This document shows positions 16,392-25,053 of a stretch of 64,000 nucleotides of DNA, in pieces. How positions within the stretch are numbered: the first letter of the stretch is position 1; each line of letters opens with the position of its first letter. The notes beneath the pieces were generated by a model that did no database searches, had not been told where the DNA came from, and was given only the letters and a program-made list of their open reading frames with translations. A program made the position numbers and the translations under genes. Location: positions 62,001 to 126,000 of the forward strand of contig JAXHNI010000008.1 of assembly GCA_034520625.1 (NCBI GenBank), written 5' to 3'. The stretch is from JAANXG01 sp034520625 (GTDB taxonomy: Bacteria; Pseudomonadota; Gammaproteobacteria; Arenicellales; JAANXG01).

Positions 16392-17702
16392 ATGCGACTT
16401 GTTGACAGGTTTATAAGGCGGGCCGCCCGGTCCCAGACGACGCTGCCATGGAAGGATCGCATCGGCAAGATGCTGAAGGAAACCTATTACAACGCGGAGG
16501 TGCTGTATCGCATCGAGGACAAGACGGCTCCGCTCAATATCACCCTGGATGGGGGCGCTGAAAAACGCATCAACCTGTTGATCCCGGAAATCAACTACAA
16601 CAGCCTGTATGGCGGATACATGGCGAAGTTCAATCTGGCCAGGAAGCTGGTCGAGAGGGGATACCGGGTCCGGCTCGTGGTGGTGGATCCCAGCGTCTAT
16701 TCGCCGGAGAGCTGGCGTGATGCCCTTCGTGGTTACCAGGGCCTGGAGGATATTTTCAATCGGGTGGAAGTCGCCTACCAGGGTGACCGGCGAGAAACCC
16801 TGGCGGTCGGTAGCGGCGACCGGTTCATCGCCACGACATGGTGGACGGCGTACCTCGCGCACCACGCGCGGGAGATCAACGGCGGTCCGCCGTTCGTGTA
16901 TCTGATCCAGGAGTATGAGCCGTTCACTTTCCCCATGGGATCCTATTTCGCGATGGCGGAGCATTCCTACTCCTTTCCCCACAAGGCACTGTTTTCCAGC
17001 CGGCTTCTGAAGGACTTTTTCCGGAACCGGGGAATCGGCGTTTTCGACGACCGGAATGAAGGAGGTGCGTCATCGGCTCATTTTGAGAATGCGATTGTCA
17101 GTTACGATGCGGCCGAAGTCGATGCCGCCCTGACGCGTTCAAACGCGGGAACCCCGGACGGGAAGCGCAAATTGCTTTTCTACGCGCGCCCGGAGGCGCA
17201 CGCGACCCGCAACATGTTCGAAGTGGCTTTCCTGGCCCTGGTCAGGGCGATCGAAGGCGGTGTGTTCGACGGCGATTGGGAATTTCACGGCATCGGCAGC
17301 GGCCACGGCAATATCGACCTGCCGCGGGGCAACACCCTCAGGATGCTGGGCAAGTTCGGGCTGGCGGAGTACCGGGAGGCTTTGCTGCGCTACGACGTGG
17401 GCCTGAGCCTGATGTACACGCCGCACCCGAGTCTGCTGCCCCTGGACATGGCTTCGGCGGGGGTGGTCGTGGTGACCAATACCTGCATGAACAAGACGGT
17501 GGACGAGCTGAAGGGGCTGTCCACCAACCTGATCGGCGCACTTCCGCACATTGCCGGTGTCCGCGACGGCCTGGAGCTGGCGCGGGAGCGCGCCGATGAC
17601 ATCCAGGCGCGGCGCGACGGCGCCCGGGTGAACTGGGCCGGCGACTGGGATGACTGCTTCCACGGGGAGATTCTCGCGCAAATGGACGACTGGCTGGGTT
17701 GA
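16392..17702 (+). CDS. WsaF-like rhamnosyltransferase (GT-B)
   Basis: 436 residues. ATG 16392 follows GAGGA at a good distance and is preferred over TTG 16389. The core block from INLLIPEINYNSLYGGYMA through VYLIQEYEPFTFPMG and AEHSYSFPHKALFSS is characteristic of WsaF, the beta-rhamnosyltransferase of Geobacillus S-layer glycan synthesis, which uses dTDP-L-rhamnose. The C-terminal half (YARPEAHATRNMFEVAFLAL, PHPSLLPLDMASAGVVVVTN) is the donor-binding Rossmann half. With rmlB/rmlA in the same cluster this suggests a rhamnose-containing chain, as inference. It overlaps the TTG of the next reading frame by 4 bp. Confidence 0.9.
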   Translation: MRLVDRFIRRAARSQTTLPWKDRIGKMLKETYYNAEVLYRIEDKTAPLNITLDGGAEKRINLLIPEINYNSLYGGYMAKFNLARKLVERGYRVRLVVVDPSVYSPESWRDALRGYQGLEDIFNRVEVAYQGDRRETLAVGSGDRFIATTWWTAYLAHHAREINGGPPFVYLIQEYEPFTFPMGSYFAMAEHSYSFPHKALFSSRLLKDFFRNRGIGVFDDRNEGGASSAHFENAIVSYDAAEVDAALTRSNAGTPDGKRKLLFYARPEAHATRNMFEVAFLALVRAIEGGVFDGDWEFHGIGSGHGNIDLPRGNTLRMLGKFGLAEYREALLRYDVGLSLMYTPHPSLLPLDMASAGVVVVTNTCMNKTVDELKGLSTNLIGALPHIAGVRDGLELARERADDIQARRDGARVNWAGDWDDCFHGEILAQMDDWLG

Positions 17703-17761
17703 ATGTCCTGCATCCGGATACGGTCCCTGGCGCAACGGCAATACCACCGGCTCTGCAGCCG

Positions 17762-18739
17762 ATGAAGAAAGTCGCGGTAGTAATCGTGAATTTCAACAGC
17801 GGGGCGCTGCTTCGCCGGTGTCTGGCCGCTGTGCGGCGTCAGAGACGCGTACCGGATCGTGTCATTGTCGTGGACAACGCGAGCACCGACGGCTCGCTGG
17901 AATCGGCGGAGGCGGAATGGCCCGGCCTGGTGGTGCTCCGACTCGATGACAACGTCGGTTTTGCCGCTGCCAACAACCGCGGCCTGGAGCACTGCGCCGA
18001 CTGCGACTGGGCGGCGCTGCTGAATCCCGATGCTTTTCCCCAGCCCGGCTGGCTGGAAGCATTGCTGGACGCGGCGGCGGACCTGCCTGGCGCCGGAAGC
18101 TTTGCGAGCTGCCTGATCATGGACGAGGATAATTCGCGCCTGGACGGAATCGGTGATGCTTATCATGTTTCGGGGCTGGTGTGGCGGATCGGCCACGGTC
18201 GGCCCCGTCCCTCCGAGCAGGTGCGGCGGGAGGTATTCGCGGCCTGTGCCGCGGCGGCAATGTATCGGGTGGAGGCCCTGCGGGACATAGGGGGGTTCGA
18301 TGAGAGCTACTTCTGCTATAACGAGGACGTGGATGTCGGTTTCCGTCTCCGTCTGCGTGGACTGCGCTGCTGGTATGTCCCGGAAGCTGTGGTGCATCAC
18401 GTCGGCTCCGCGGTAACCGGCCGGCACAGTGATTTCTCGCTGTTCCACGGCCACCGTAATCTTGTCTGGACTTTCTTCAAGAACATGCCCACCGGCCTGC
18501 TGCTGCGCTTCATGTGGCAGCATCTGCTTCTGAACCTGGTCACGCTGCTGGTGCTGAGCGTGCAATACCGGACAACGGCGGTGCTGCGGGCAAAGATGTC
18601 CGCGGTTCGGGGCCTGCCGGGCGCGCTGCGCCAACGGCGACGAATTCAGACCAGCCGGACAGCGATCAACGCCGAGCTTCTGAACGCCATGACCCGGGGA
18701 TGGTGGCGGTGCTACTTCCAGCGCGGGCTGATCGATTGA
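17762..18739 (+). CDS. Family 2 glycosyltransferase (WbbL/rhamnosyltransferase-like)
   Basis: 325 residues from ATG 17762; TTG 17699 would add 21 residues and overlap the upstream gene, but the family N-terminus is KKVAVVIVNFNSG, which fits ATG. Other motifs are VVDNASTDGSLE, NVGFAAANNRGL, LLNPDAFPQPGWLE (NPD metal site), and GGFDESYFCYNEDVDVGFRL, typical of WbbL/RfbF-like GT2 enzymes that add rhamnose early in chain assembly. The C-terminus has a hydrophobic segment (LLLNLVTLLVLSV) that may bind membrane. It resembles the gene at 18884, so a second tandem pair is likely. Confidence 0.88.
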   Translation: MKKVAVVIVNFNSGALLRRCLAAVRRQRRVPDRVIVVDNASTDGSLESAEAEWPGLVVLRLDDNVGFAAANNRGLEHCADCDWAALLNPDAFPQPGWLEALLDAAADLPGAGSFASCLIMDEDNSRLDGIGDAYHVSGLVWRIGHGRPRPSEQVRREVFAACAAAAMYRVEALRDIGGFDESYFCYNEDVDVGFRLRLRGLRCWYVPEAVVHHVGSAVTGRHSDFSLFHGHRNLVWTFFKNMPTGLLLRFMWQHLLLNLVTLLVLSVQYRTTAVLRAKMSAVRGLPGALRQRRRIQTSRTAINAELLNAMTRGWWRCYFQRGLID

Positions 18740-18883
18740 CCCCGGTCCGGCACCGCATCACGAACACCGAATGCCGAACACCGGACCCCGGATTCATCGG
18801 CCAGGGGGCTGGCCTCTCCCCGGGGCGATTATCCGCCTCCACCGGGATTGGGCGGGCGGTTCGCGATGATGGAGGTGCGTGGC

Positions 18884-19759
18884 ATGGGCCGTGACGTGGT
18901 TGCCGTTATCGTCAATTTCAATTCCGGCCCGTTGTTGAAGGAGGCGGTCGACTCTCTGCTGGCCGGTACCATACGGCCGGAAATTGAAGTCGTCGACAAT
19001 GCCTCCACCGATCACAGCGCCGACTTTCTGAACACCGATCCCGGATACCGGGAATCGGTACGATTGACCATGAACGATCGCAACCTTGGATTCTCCCGGG
19101 CCAACAATCAGGTGCTCCGTGGTGGTTCGGCGCGATACTACCTGTTGATGAATCCGGACTGTGTGCTCGAGCCGAATGCCCTGGCGGAACTGGTTGCCTA
19201 CATGGACAGCAACACGGATGTGGGCCTGGCCGGCGGCGCCTTGATGAATCGCGACGGCACGCTGCAGAAAACCAGCAAGAGAAAGTTTCCAACACCCTGG
19301 AGCGCACTGGCACGAACGCTCGGGCTCCACCGGCTTGACGCCTCGGACGGGGCGCTGGGCGACTTCGACCTGGCCCGGAACCAGACCTGTGACGGGGGCC
19401 CGGAGACGGTGGAGGCCGTGTCCGGTGCCTTGATGTTCGTGCGCGGCTCCGCGCTGGACAAAGTGGGGCTGCTGGACGAGGGTTTTTTCATGCACTGCGA
19501 GGACCTGGACTGGTGCATGCGGTTCCGGGATGCGGGTTACGGGGTCGCATATGTGCCGTCGGCCGGCGCCGTACATGTAAAAGGCGGAAGCGGCCGGGGC
19601 CCCGGGGTGGTGTGGCATCTGCACCGCGGCATGATCAGGTTCTATGGCAAGCATTACCGGAACCGGTATCCGCCATACTTCACCTGGCTCGTGTATGCGG
19701 CCGTCTACGCGCGATGCGGAATCCTGATGGCCCTGAGCCTGGTTCGCCGCCGGTCATGA
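18884..19759 (+). CDS. Family 2 glycosyltransferase
   Basis: 291 residues. ATG 18884 is chosen because GGAGGT lies at 18871-18876 and it gives the standard start DVVAVIVNFNSGPLLKEAV. Then come VVDNASTDHSADF, NLGFSRANNQVL, LMNPDCVLEPNALAE (NPD metal site) and GLLDEGFFMHCEDLDWCMRF, the WbbL-like GT2 pattern. An internal GDFDLARNQTCDGGPETVEAVSG stretch links the two lobes. The ~145-bp spacer upstream holds no gene; it contains an imperfect hairpin (CATCGGCCAGG...) related to one at 26731. The stop overlaps the next start by ATGA. The sugar transferred is unknown. Confidence 0.87.
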   Translation: MGRDVVAVIVNFNSGPLLKEAVDSLLAGTIRPEIEVVDNASTDHSADFLNTDPGYRESVRLTMNDRNLGFSRANNQVLRGGSARYYLLMNPDCVLEPNALAELVAYMDSNTDVGLAGGALMNRDGTLQKTSKRKFPTPWSALARTLGLHRLDASDGALGDFDLARNQTCDGGPETVEAVSGALMFVRGSALDKVGLLDEGFFMHCEDLDWCMRFRDAGYGVAYVPSAGAVHVKGGSGRGPGVVWHLHRGMIRFYGKHYRNRYPPYFTWLVYAAVYARCGILMALSLVRRRS

Positions 19760-20604
19760 GGATCCTGGTGACCGGTGCAGGCGGGCTTGTCGGTGGACTG
19801 CTCGCCGATCGTTGCGAGAGCGCGGGCCTGGCGGTGGTACGCTCCGGCAGGCGGGAACGCGGCGGCGAGTGGCTGACGTGGGACATGTCGACAGAGCCGC
19901 TCCCCCTCAAGGGAAGAATTGACTGTGTCATGCACACAGCGCCCTTGTGGGTACTGACGGATCACGTTGAGTTCTTCGCATCCCGCGGGGTGACCAGGCT
20001 CATATGCTTCAGCTCAACGAGCGTGCTTACCAAGAGGGAGAGCGCGAGCCGCGCCGAACGGGCGCTGGCGGCATCCCTGGACCGGGCCGAATCCGGGATC
20101 CACGAGATCTCCGCCCGCCATGGCGTGGCGACGACCGTATTGCGGCCGACGATGATCTATGGCTATGGGCGGGATGCCAATGTGTCGGCCATCGCACGCT
20201 ACATTCGGCGATACGGCTTTTTCGCGGTGGCGGGGGGCGGAGAGGGGAAGCGCCAGCCCGTCCACGCGGATGACCTGGCTGGTGCGGCCATGGCAGTGCT
20301 GGGCGAGTCCCGCACGATCGGTCGGACCTACAATCTGGGTGGCGGTGAGACATTGGCTTACAGGTCCATGGTGGAGCGGATATTCCATGCTCTGGACAAG
20401 CCGGTTCGGATCGTCAAGGTGCCCGCCGGGCTGTACAGGACGATCCTCGCGGTGGTCGGGGTCGTCAGAGCCGACGTCACGGCTTCAATGGCGGATCGTA
20501 TGAGCCGGGACCTGGTTTTCGATTCCACGGATGCGCGGACCGATTTCGGGTTCGCGCCCCAGGGATTCCTCATGTACCCTGATCGGGACTTGCCGGCGGC
20601 GTGA
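19756..20604 (+). CDS. NAD-dependent epimerase/reductase of the extended SDR fold (WbpV-like position)
   Basis: 282 residues; ATG 19756 overlaps the previous stop by 4 bp. The Rossmann motif RILVTGAGGLVGGLLA is intact, and SSTSV, TTVLRPTMIYGYG and VHADDLAGAA follow the SDR order. I do not find a clear YxxxK catalytic pair: the segment after SSTSVLTKRES has no tyrosine at the expected place. Length is shorter than the usual ~310. It sits directly before a WbpL-like and a WbpM-like gene, the order of wbpV-wbpL-wbpM in Pseudomonas aeruginosa, where WbpV acts on UDP-HexNAc. By that context it may make the amino sugar loaded by the next enzyme. Substrate not provable here. Confidence 0.8.
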   Translation: MRILVTGAGGLVGGLLADRCESAGLAVVRSGRRERGGEWLTWDMSTEPLPLKGRIDCVMHTAPLWVLTDHVEFFASRGVTRLICFSSTSVLTKRESASRAERALAASLDRAESGIHEISARHGVATTVLRPTMIYGYGRDANVSAIARYIRRYGFFAVAGGGEGKRQPVHADDLAGAAMAVLGESRTIGRTYNLGGGETLAYRSMVERIFHALDKPVRIVKVPAGLYRTILAVVGVVRADVTASMADRMSRDLVFDSTDARTDFGFAPQGFLMYPDRDLPAA

Positions 20605-21617
20605 ATCCGGCGCTGGCGACCGCTGTCACCATTACCGCGTCATTCGCCGCCACGGTCGCGGCCACCTGGTTGGTCCGTGGCTGGCTCGAGCGGCGGCGCG
20701 TGTTGGACGCGCCCGGGACGAGAAGTCTTCACCGCAATGCTACGGTAACGGGGGGCGGCGTCGCGATCGCCATCGTGCTGGCGGTGCTGTGGATCCTCCT
20801 GCGGCCCATGGATTCCGCGCCGGGAGCGGTACTGCTGATTCCGGTGATGGGGCTGACGCTGGCGGGTTTGATGGATGACGTCAATGACCTTCCCTGGCAT
20901 CAGAAACTCGTGCTTCAGTCCCTGGTGGCGGTGGCCGTCGTCTCCGTCACCGGCCCCTTCACCCGCCTGGAGTTGTTCGGGCTGTCGATCGACGCGGCGT
21001 GGCTCAGTGTCGTCGTTTCGCTGTTCTGGATTGTCGCGCTGGTCAATATTTTCAACTTCATGGACGGCATAGACGGCCTTGCGGGCGGCTACTCGGCCCT
21101 GTGCGCCTGTGTTCTGGGGGTATGGTTCGTCCTGGCGGGGGCAGGGGGGCTGGCCCTGTTCATGTACGGCATGATGGCGGCATGCCTCGGATTCCTGGTC
21201 TGGAACTGGTCTCCGGCCCGGATATTTCTCGGCGACGCAGGTAGCATGATGCTGGGCGGCACCCTGGCGACCGCCGCCCTCATCGGACAGCAGGACCACG
21301 GCATCCCCATCGGCGCCTTCATCCTTCTGTTTGCCGTATTCATCGGCGATACCGCCTACACGCTGGTCCGGCGGGCGATTCGCGGGGCGCCCCTGTGGCA
21401 GGCTCACAGAGAGCACCTGTATCAGCGGGCGGTGCAGAGCGGCCTGACCCATGCGTCCGTCGCTGGAAAGGTGTTGTTGATATCGGTGATAATATCGATT
21501 CCGGCGACACTCGAGATGGGTCGCGCCGATCCGCGGGTTTTGTGGCCGGTTTCATGCTTGATCCTACTGCTGGTGGTGATGATTTCAGTCAAACTTAGGG
21601 AGAACAGGACCCGATGA
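20601..21617 (+). CDS. WecA/WbpL-family UDP-HexNAc:undecaprenyl-phosphate transferase (GT4, MraY fold)
   Basis: 338 residues, about ten membrane helices. GTG 20601 overlaps the preceding stop. Motifs: RSLHRNATVTGGGVAIA near the N-terminus, LMDDVNDLPWHQKL (Mg-binding DD), FNFMDGIDGLAGG, and RIFLGDAGSMMLGG followed by the HREHLYQR cytoplasmic loop. These are the signatures of polyisoprenyl-phosphate HexNAc-1-phosphate transferases. It would start O-chain synthesis on undecaprenyl phosphate. The cluster therefore has two unrelated potential initiators, this one and the WbaP-type at 397. Flanked by WbpV- and WbpM-like genes with 4-bp overlaps, so the three form a translationally coupled cassette. 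Confidence 0.92.
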   Translation: MNPALATAVTITASFAATVAATWLVRGWLERRRVLDAPGTRSLHRNATVTGGGVAIAIVLAVLWILLRPMDSAPGAVLLIPVMGLTLAGLMDDVNDLPWHQKLVLQSLVAVAVVSVTGPFTRLELFGLSIDAAWLSVVVSLFWIVALVNIFNFMDGIDGLAGGYSALCACVLGVWFVLAGAGGLALFMYGMMAACLGFLVWNWSPARIFLGDAGSMMLGGTLATAALIGQQDHGIPIGAFILLFAVFIGDTAYTLVRRAIRGAPLWQAHREHLYQRAVQSGLTHASVAGKVLLISVIISIPATLEMGRADPRVLWPVSCLILLLVVMISVKLRENRTR

Positions 21618-23521
21618 ACCGGGTGCGGGAACTGGCGATGGGCCTGCTGCATCATTTCAAGGCGGCCCGTTACCGGTGGTGGGTGCTCATCCACGACTTG
21701 CTCATCGTCACCGTGGCCTGGTTCAGCGCCTACCGCCTGAGCTTCAACTACCTCGGCAGTATTCCGAACGTGTTCATGGAACAGGCGGTTCACCTGCTGC
21801 CCATCGTGCTGGTGGTCCAGGGGATCGCTCTGGTTGCGTGCGGTACGCACCGGGGAGTGTGGCAGTTCACGTCGCTTCCCGATCTCATTCGCATACTAAA
21901 GGCCGTTCTGTTGGGCACGTTCGTGATCGCGAGCGTCATATTCCTGTACGCCCGGCTGGAATACGTTCCGAGATCGGTCTTCTTTTTCTATGCGTTTATC
22001 GTCGTCGCCATCCTGTGCGCCTCCCGTATTGCCTACCGGCTCATCAAGGACCGGCACTTTCACCCCAGGGTTGCTGGCAAGGCGGTGATCGTCGGCGCGG
22101 GTGTGGCGGGGGAGCAGATCGTCCGGGACATCAACCGGAATCCGGAGCGCAGCCACGAAGCGATAGCGTTCGTCGACGACGATCCCGCGAAAATCGGCAA
22201 GGACGTGCAGGGCATCCGGGTGGCCGGAGGCTGCGATGACCTGCCGCGGCTTTGTGAGCGCTGGAACATCGATTTGATTCTCATCGCGGTGCCCAGCGCC
22301 ACCGACCGGCAGATGCAGAGGATCGTGTCGATCTGCGAGAGCACGGGCGTCACGTTCCGCACGCTGCCGACGGTGAGTGACGTGGTGAGCGGTTTCGTGG
22401 GCATCAAGGACGCCCGGCAGGTCCGAATCGACGACCTGCTGGGGCGCGATCCGGTCGCCCTGGACTGGCGGCGTATCGATGCCAGTCTGGCAGGCAAGCA
22501 TATTCTGGTGACGGGTGCGGGCGGCTCGATTGGCAGCGAGCTGTGTCGCCAGCTTGCGAGGATCCGGCCCGGGTCCCTGATCCTGTTCGAGCGCAACGAA
22601 TTCAATTTGTACACCATCGAGCGCGAGCTCCGTGAGCAGCTGTCGTCCGCGCCGGTCCACGTGGTGCTCGGCGACGTATGCGATCGCGCTGCCGTAGCGA
22701 ATACCATGGCCCGACTGTCCCCGGAAATCGTGTTTCATGCCGCTGCCTACAAGCATGTACCCATGCTCGAAGGTCAGGCCAGGGAGGCGGTCCGGAACAA
22801 CATCGTCGGCACCGCGAACGTGGCACAGGCGGCCCACGAACAGGGCTGCGAGGCGTTCGTGTTGATTTCGACGGACAAGGCGGTGAATCCCTCCAGCCTG
22901 ATGGGCGCCTCGAAACGGGTGGCGGAAATCTACTGTCAGGCGCTCGACAGGCAGTCGGAGACGCGTTTCATCACAGTGCGCTTCGGCAATGTCCTCGGTT
23001 CGGCGGGCAGCGTGGTGCCCCTGTTCGAGGAGCAGATCAAGCGGGGCGGACCGGTCACCGTGACCCACGAGGACATGACGCGGTACTTCATGACCATCGC
23101 CGAGGCCACGCAGCTCATCATGGAATCGTCCGCAGTGGGCAGTGGCGGCGAGATTTTTACCCTGGATATGGGCAAGCCGATCAAGGTCTCCTTCCTGGCG
23201 GAGGAGATGATCAAGCTTTCCGGAATGGTCCCCGGCGAGGATGTCAGGATCACCTACACCGGCCTGCGTCCCGGTGAGAAACTGCACGAGGAGCTGTACT
23301 ACCCCGACGAGGCCCCCCGCAGGACCGCCCACGAAAAGATCAACCTGGCGGAGGGTCCGGAAATGGACTGGAAAGTGGTCAGCCCGCTGGTGGATCGCAT
23401 CAGTACGGCGGTGGATCAGTACGACATTCTCGAGATCAGAAACCTCGTGTGCCACCTGGTGCCGGAATACGTCTGCGAGTTTTCGGACGCCGACGTGCCC
23501 CGGACCATTCATGCGTCCTGA
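21614..23521 (+). CDS. Membrane-anchored UDP-HexNAc 4,6-dehydratase (WbpM/PglF-like)
   Basis: 635 residues. Four N-terminal membrane helices (to ~125) precede a first Rossmann-like domain (KAVIVGAGVAGEQIVRDI near 155) and a catalytic SDR domain from ~290 (ILVTGAGGSIGSELCRQL). The active site has STDKAVNPSSLMGASK: methionine replaces the usual tyrosine of YxxxK, as is known for the FlaA1/PglF/WbpM family. Further marks are VRFGNVLGSAGSVVPLF and GLRPGEKLHEELYY. It converts UDP-GlcNAc to the 4-keto-6-deoxy sugar used for QuiNAc/FucNAc/bacillosamine-type residues. It follows the WbpL-like gene with ATGA overlap. Confidence 0.94.
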   Translation: MNRVRELAMGLLHHFKAARYRWWVLIHDLLIVTVAWFSAYRLSFNYLGSIPNVFMEQAVHLLPIVLVVQGIALVACGTHRGVWQFTSLPDLIRILKAVLLGTFVIASVIFLYARLEYVPRSVFFFYAFIVVAILCASRIAYRLIKDRHFHPRVAGKAVIVGAGVAGEQIVRDINRNPERSHEAIAFVDDDPAKIGKDVQGIRVAGGCDDLPRLCERWNIDLILIAVPSATDRQMQRIVSICESTGVTFRTLPTVSDVVSGFVGIKDARQVRIDDLLGRDPVALDWRRIDASLAGKHILVTGAGGSIGSELCRQLARIRPGSLILFERNEFNLYTIERELREQLSSAPVHVVLGDVCDRAAVANTMARLSPEIVFHAAAYKHVPMLEGQAREAVRNNIVGTANVAQAAHEQGCEAFVLISTDKAVNPSSLMGASKRVAEIYCQALDRQSETRFITVRFGNVLGSAGSVVPLFEEQIKRGGPVTVTHEDMTRYFMTIAEATQLIMESSAVGSGGEIFTLDMGKPIKVSFLAEEMIKLSGMVPGEDVRITYTGLRPGEKLHEELYYPDEAPRRTAHEKINLAEGPEMDWKVVSPLVDRISTAVDQYDILEIRNLVCHLVPEYVCEFSDADVPRTIHAS

Positions 23522-23565
23522 TCCGGACAGTTCCCGAGCCATGTTGAAGCGAAAAGCTTGATATC

Positions 23566-24987
23566 GTGTTGATTCCCGTCATCATGTGCGGCGGAACGGG
23601 CACTCGGTTGTGGCCCTTGTCCCGGCACCTGTTTCCCAAGCAGTTTCATGCCCTGACCGGGGGTCTGTCGCTGTTTCAACAGACGGTGCAACGATGCATC
23701 GGGTGCCCTGACACGGGCCGAGTTCTGGCCCTGACCGGCTACGACTACCGGTTCATGGCCGCGGAGCAGCTGGACGCCGTCGGGGTGGGAGACCGTACCA
23801 TCATCCTGGAGCCCGCGGTACGCAACACGGCGCCGGCGATAGCCCTGGCCGCATTGCAGATTGTCGAAACGGACCCGGCCGCGGTCATGCTCGTGGTGCC
23901 CTCGGATCACTATATCCGGGACGAGGGAGCGTTCCGGGCGGCGATCGGAACGGCCGTTGAATCGGCGAACGCCGGCGGGTTAGTGACCCTCGGCATCACA
24001 CCGTCGCATCCGGCGACCGGCTATGGCTATATCAAGGCGCAATCGAGCCCCGGTAAAAGGCTCGCCGGGGACAGGTACGCGGTGGAACGGTTCGTCGAAA
24101 AGCCGGCTCTGGAACAGGCGTCCGAATTCCTGGCCCAGGGCGGCTACTACTGGAACAGCGGCATGTTTCTGTTCCAGGCCGGCGTGTACCTCTCGGAGCT
24201 CCAATCCTTAAGCCCGGAAATTCTGGATGCCTGCAGGAAAGCCTGGGCGCGGGGTGCCGTAGACCATGGATTCCGGACGATTGACGCCTGCTACGGCGAG
24301 TCTCCCTCCGTGTCCATCGACTATGCGGTGATGGAACGAACCGACAAGGCGGTGGTGGTGCCGTATAGCGGAGACTGGAGCGATATCGGATCCTGGTCGA
24401 GTCTCGCCGAGACCGGTATCGAGCGTGACGACGGCGGCAATACGGTGGTCGGTGACGTCTACCTGCATGATGTCACGGGCAGTTTCATTTTTGCTTCGGA
24501 CCGCCTCGTGGCCGGGGTCGGTCTGGAAGACACGGTGGTGGTCGAGACCAGGGATGCGGTGTTGGTGGCCGCCCGGGGTCGGGACCAGGAAGTGAAGCAG
24601 ATGGTTGAGCTGCTCAAGGCGGACGATGCGCCCCAGGCCAGCCACCATACCCGGGTCTACAGGCCCTGGGGCTCCTACGAGGACCTCGACAGCGGACCCG
24701 GGTTTCACGTCAAGCGGCTCACCATCAAGCCCGGCGCCAGCATCTCCCTCCAGCGCCATTTCCACCGTTCGGAGCACTGGGTGGTCGTCCAGGGTGAAGC
24801 CACCGTCGTCCGCGACGACGAGACTTACGTCCTCGGAAAGAACGAATCCACCGACATTCCCGTCCAGGCAGTCCACAAGCTGACCAACGCAGGGGTGGAG
24901 GAGCTGGTCATCGTGGAAGTCCAGACCGGCGACTACCTGGCGGAGGACGATATCGAGAGATTGAAGGACGACTATGGCCGGTCCTGA
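23566..24987 (+). CDS. manC: Mannose-1-phosphate guanylyltransferase / mannose-6-phosphate isomerase
   Basis: 473 residues from GTG 23566. The N-terminal nucleotidyltransferase has CGGTGTRLWPLSR followed by PKQF, VPSDHYIRDE, GYGYIK, FVEKP and YYWNSGMF. The C-terminal cupin (from ~365: RPWGSYEDLDSGPGFHVKRL, then LQRHFHRSEHW) is the type II phosphomannose isomerase domain. It makes GDP-mannose from mannose-1-phosphate and GTP and can supply mannose-6-phosphate from fructose-6-phosphate. The expected phosphomannomutase and GDP-mannose-modifying genes (gmd, rmd, fcl) are not in the window. It is the last gene of the first locus; the next gene is metabolic. Confidence 0.95.
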   Translation: MLIPVIMCGGTGTRLWPLSRHLFPKQFHALTGGLSLFQQTVQRCIGCPDTGRVLALTGYDYRFMAAEQLDAVGVGDRTIILEPAVRNTAPAIALAALQIVETDPAAVMLVVPSDHYIRDEGAFRAAIGTAVESANAGGLVTLGITPSHPATGYGYIKAQSSPGKRLAGDRYAVERFVEKPALEQASEFLAQGGYYWNSGMFLFQAGVYLSELQSLSPEILDACRKAWARGAVDHGFRTIDACYGESPSVSIDYAVMERTDKAVVVPYSGDWSDIGSWSSLAETGIERDDGGNTVVGDVYLHDVTGSFIFASDRLVAGVGLEDTVVVETRDAVLVAARGRDQEVKQMVELLKADDAPQASHHTRVYRPWGSYEDLDSGPGFHVKRLTIKPGASISLQRHFHRSEHWVVVQGEATVVRDDETYVLGKNESTDIPVQAVHKLTNAGVEELVIVEVQTGDYLAEDDIERLKDDYGRS

Positions 24988-25053
24988 GGGGAGCTTACCG
25001 TCGCCGAAGCGGTTCCGGTACCGGAGCGCGGGTGGGCGCCCCCAGAGGACGCG

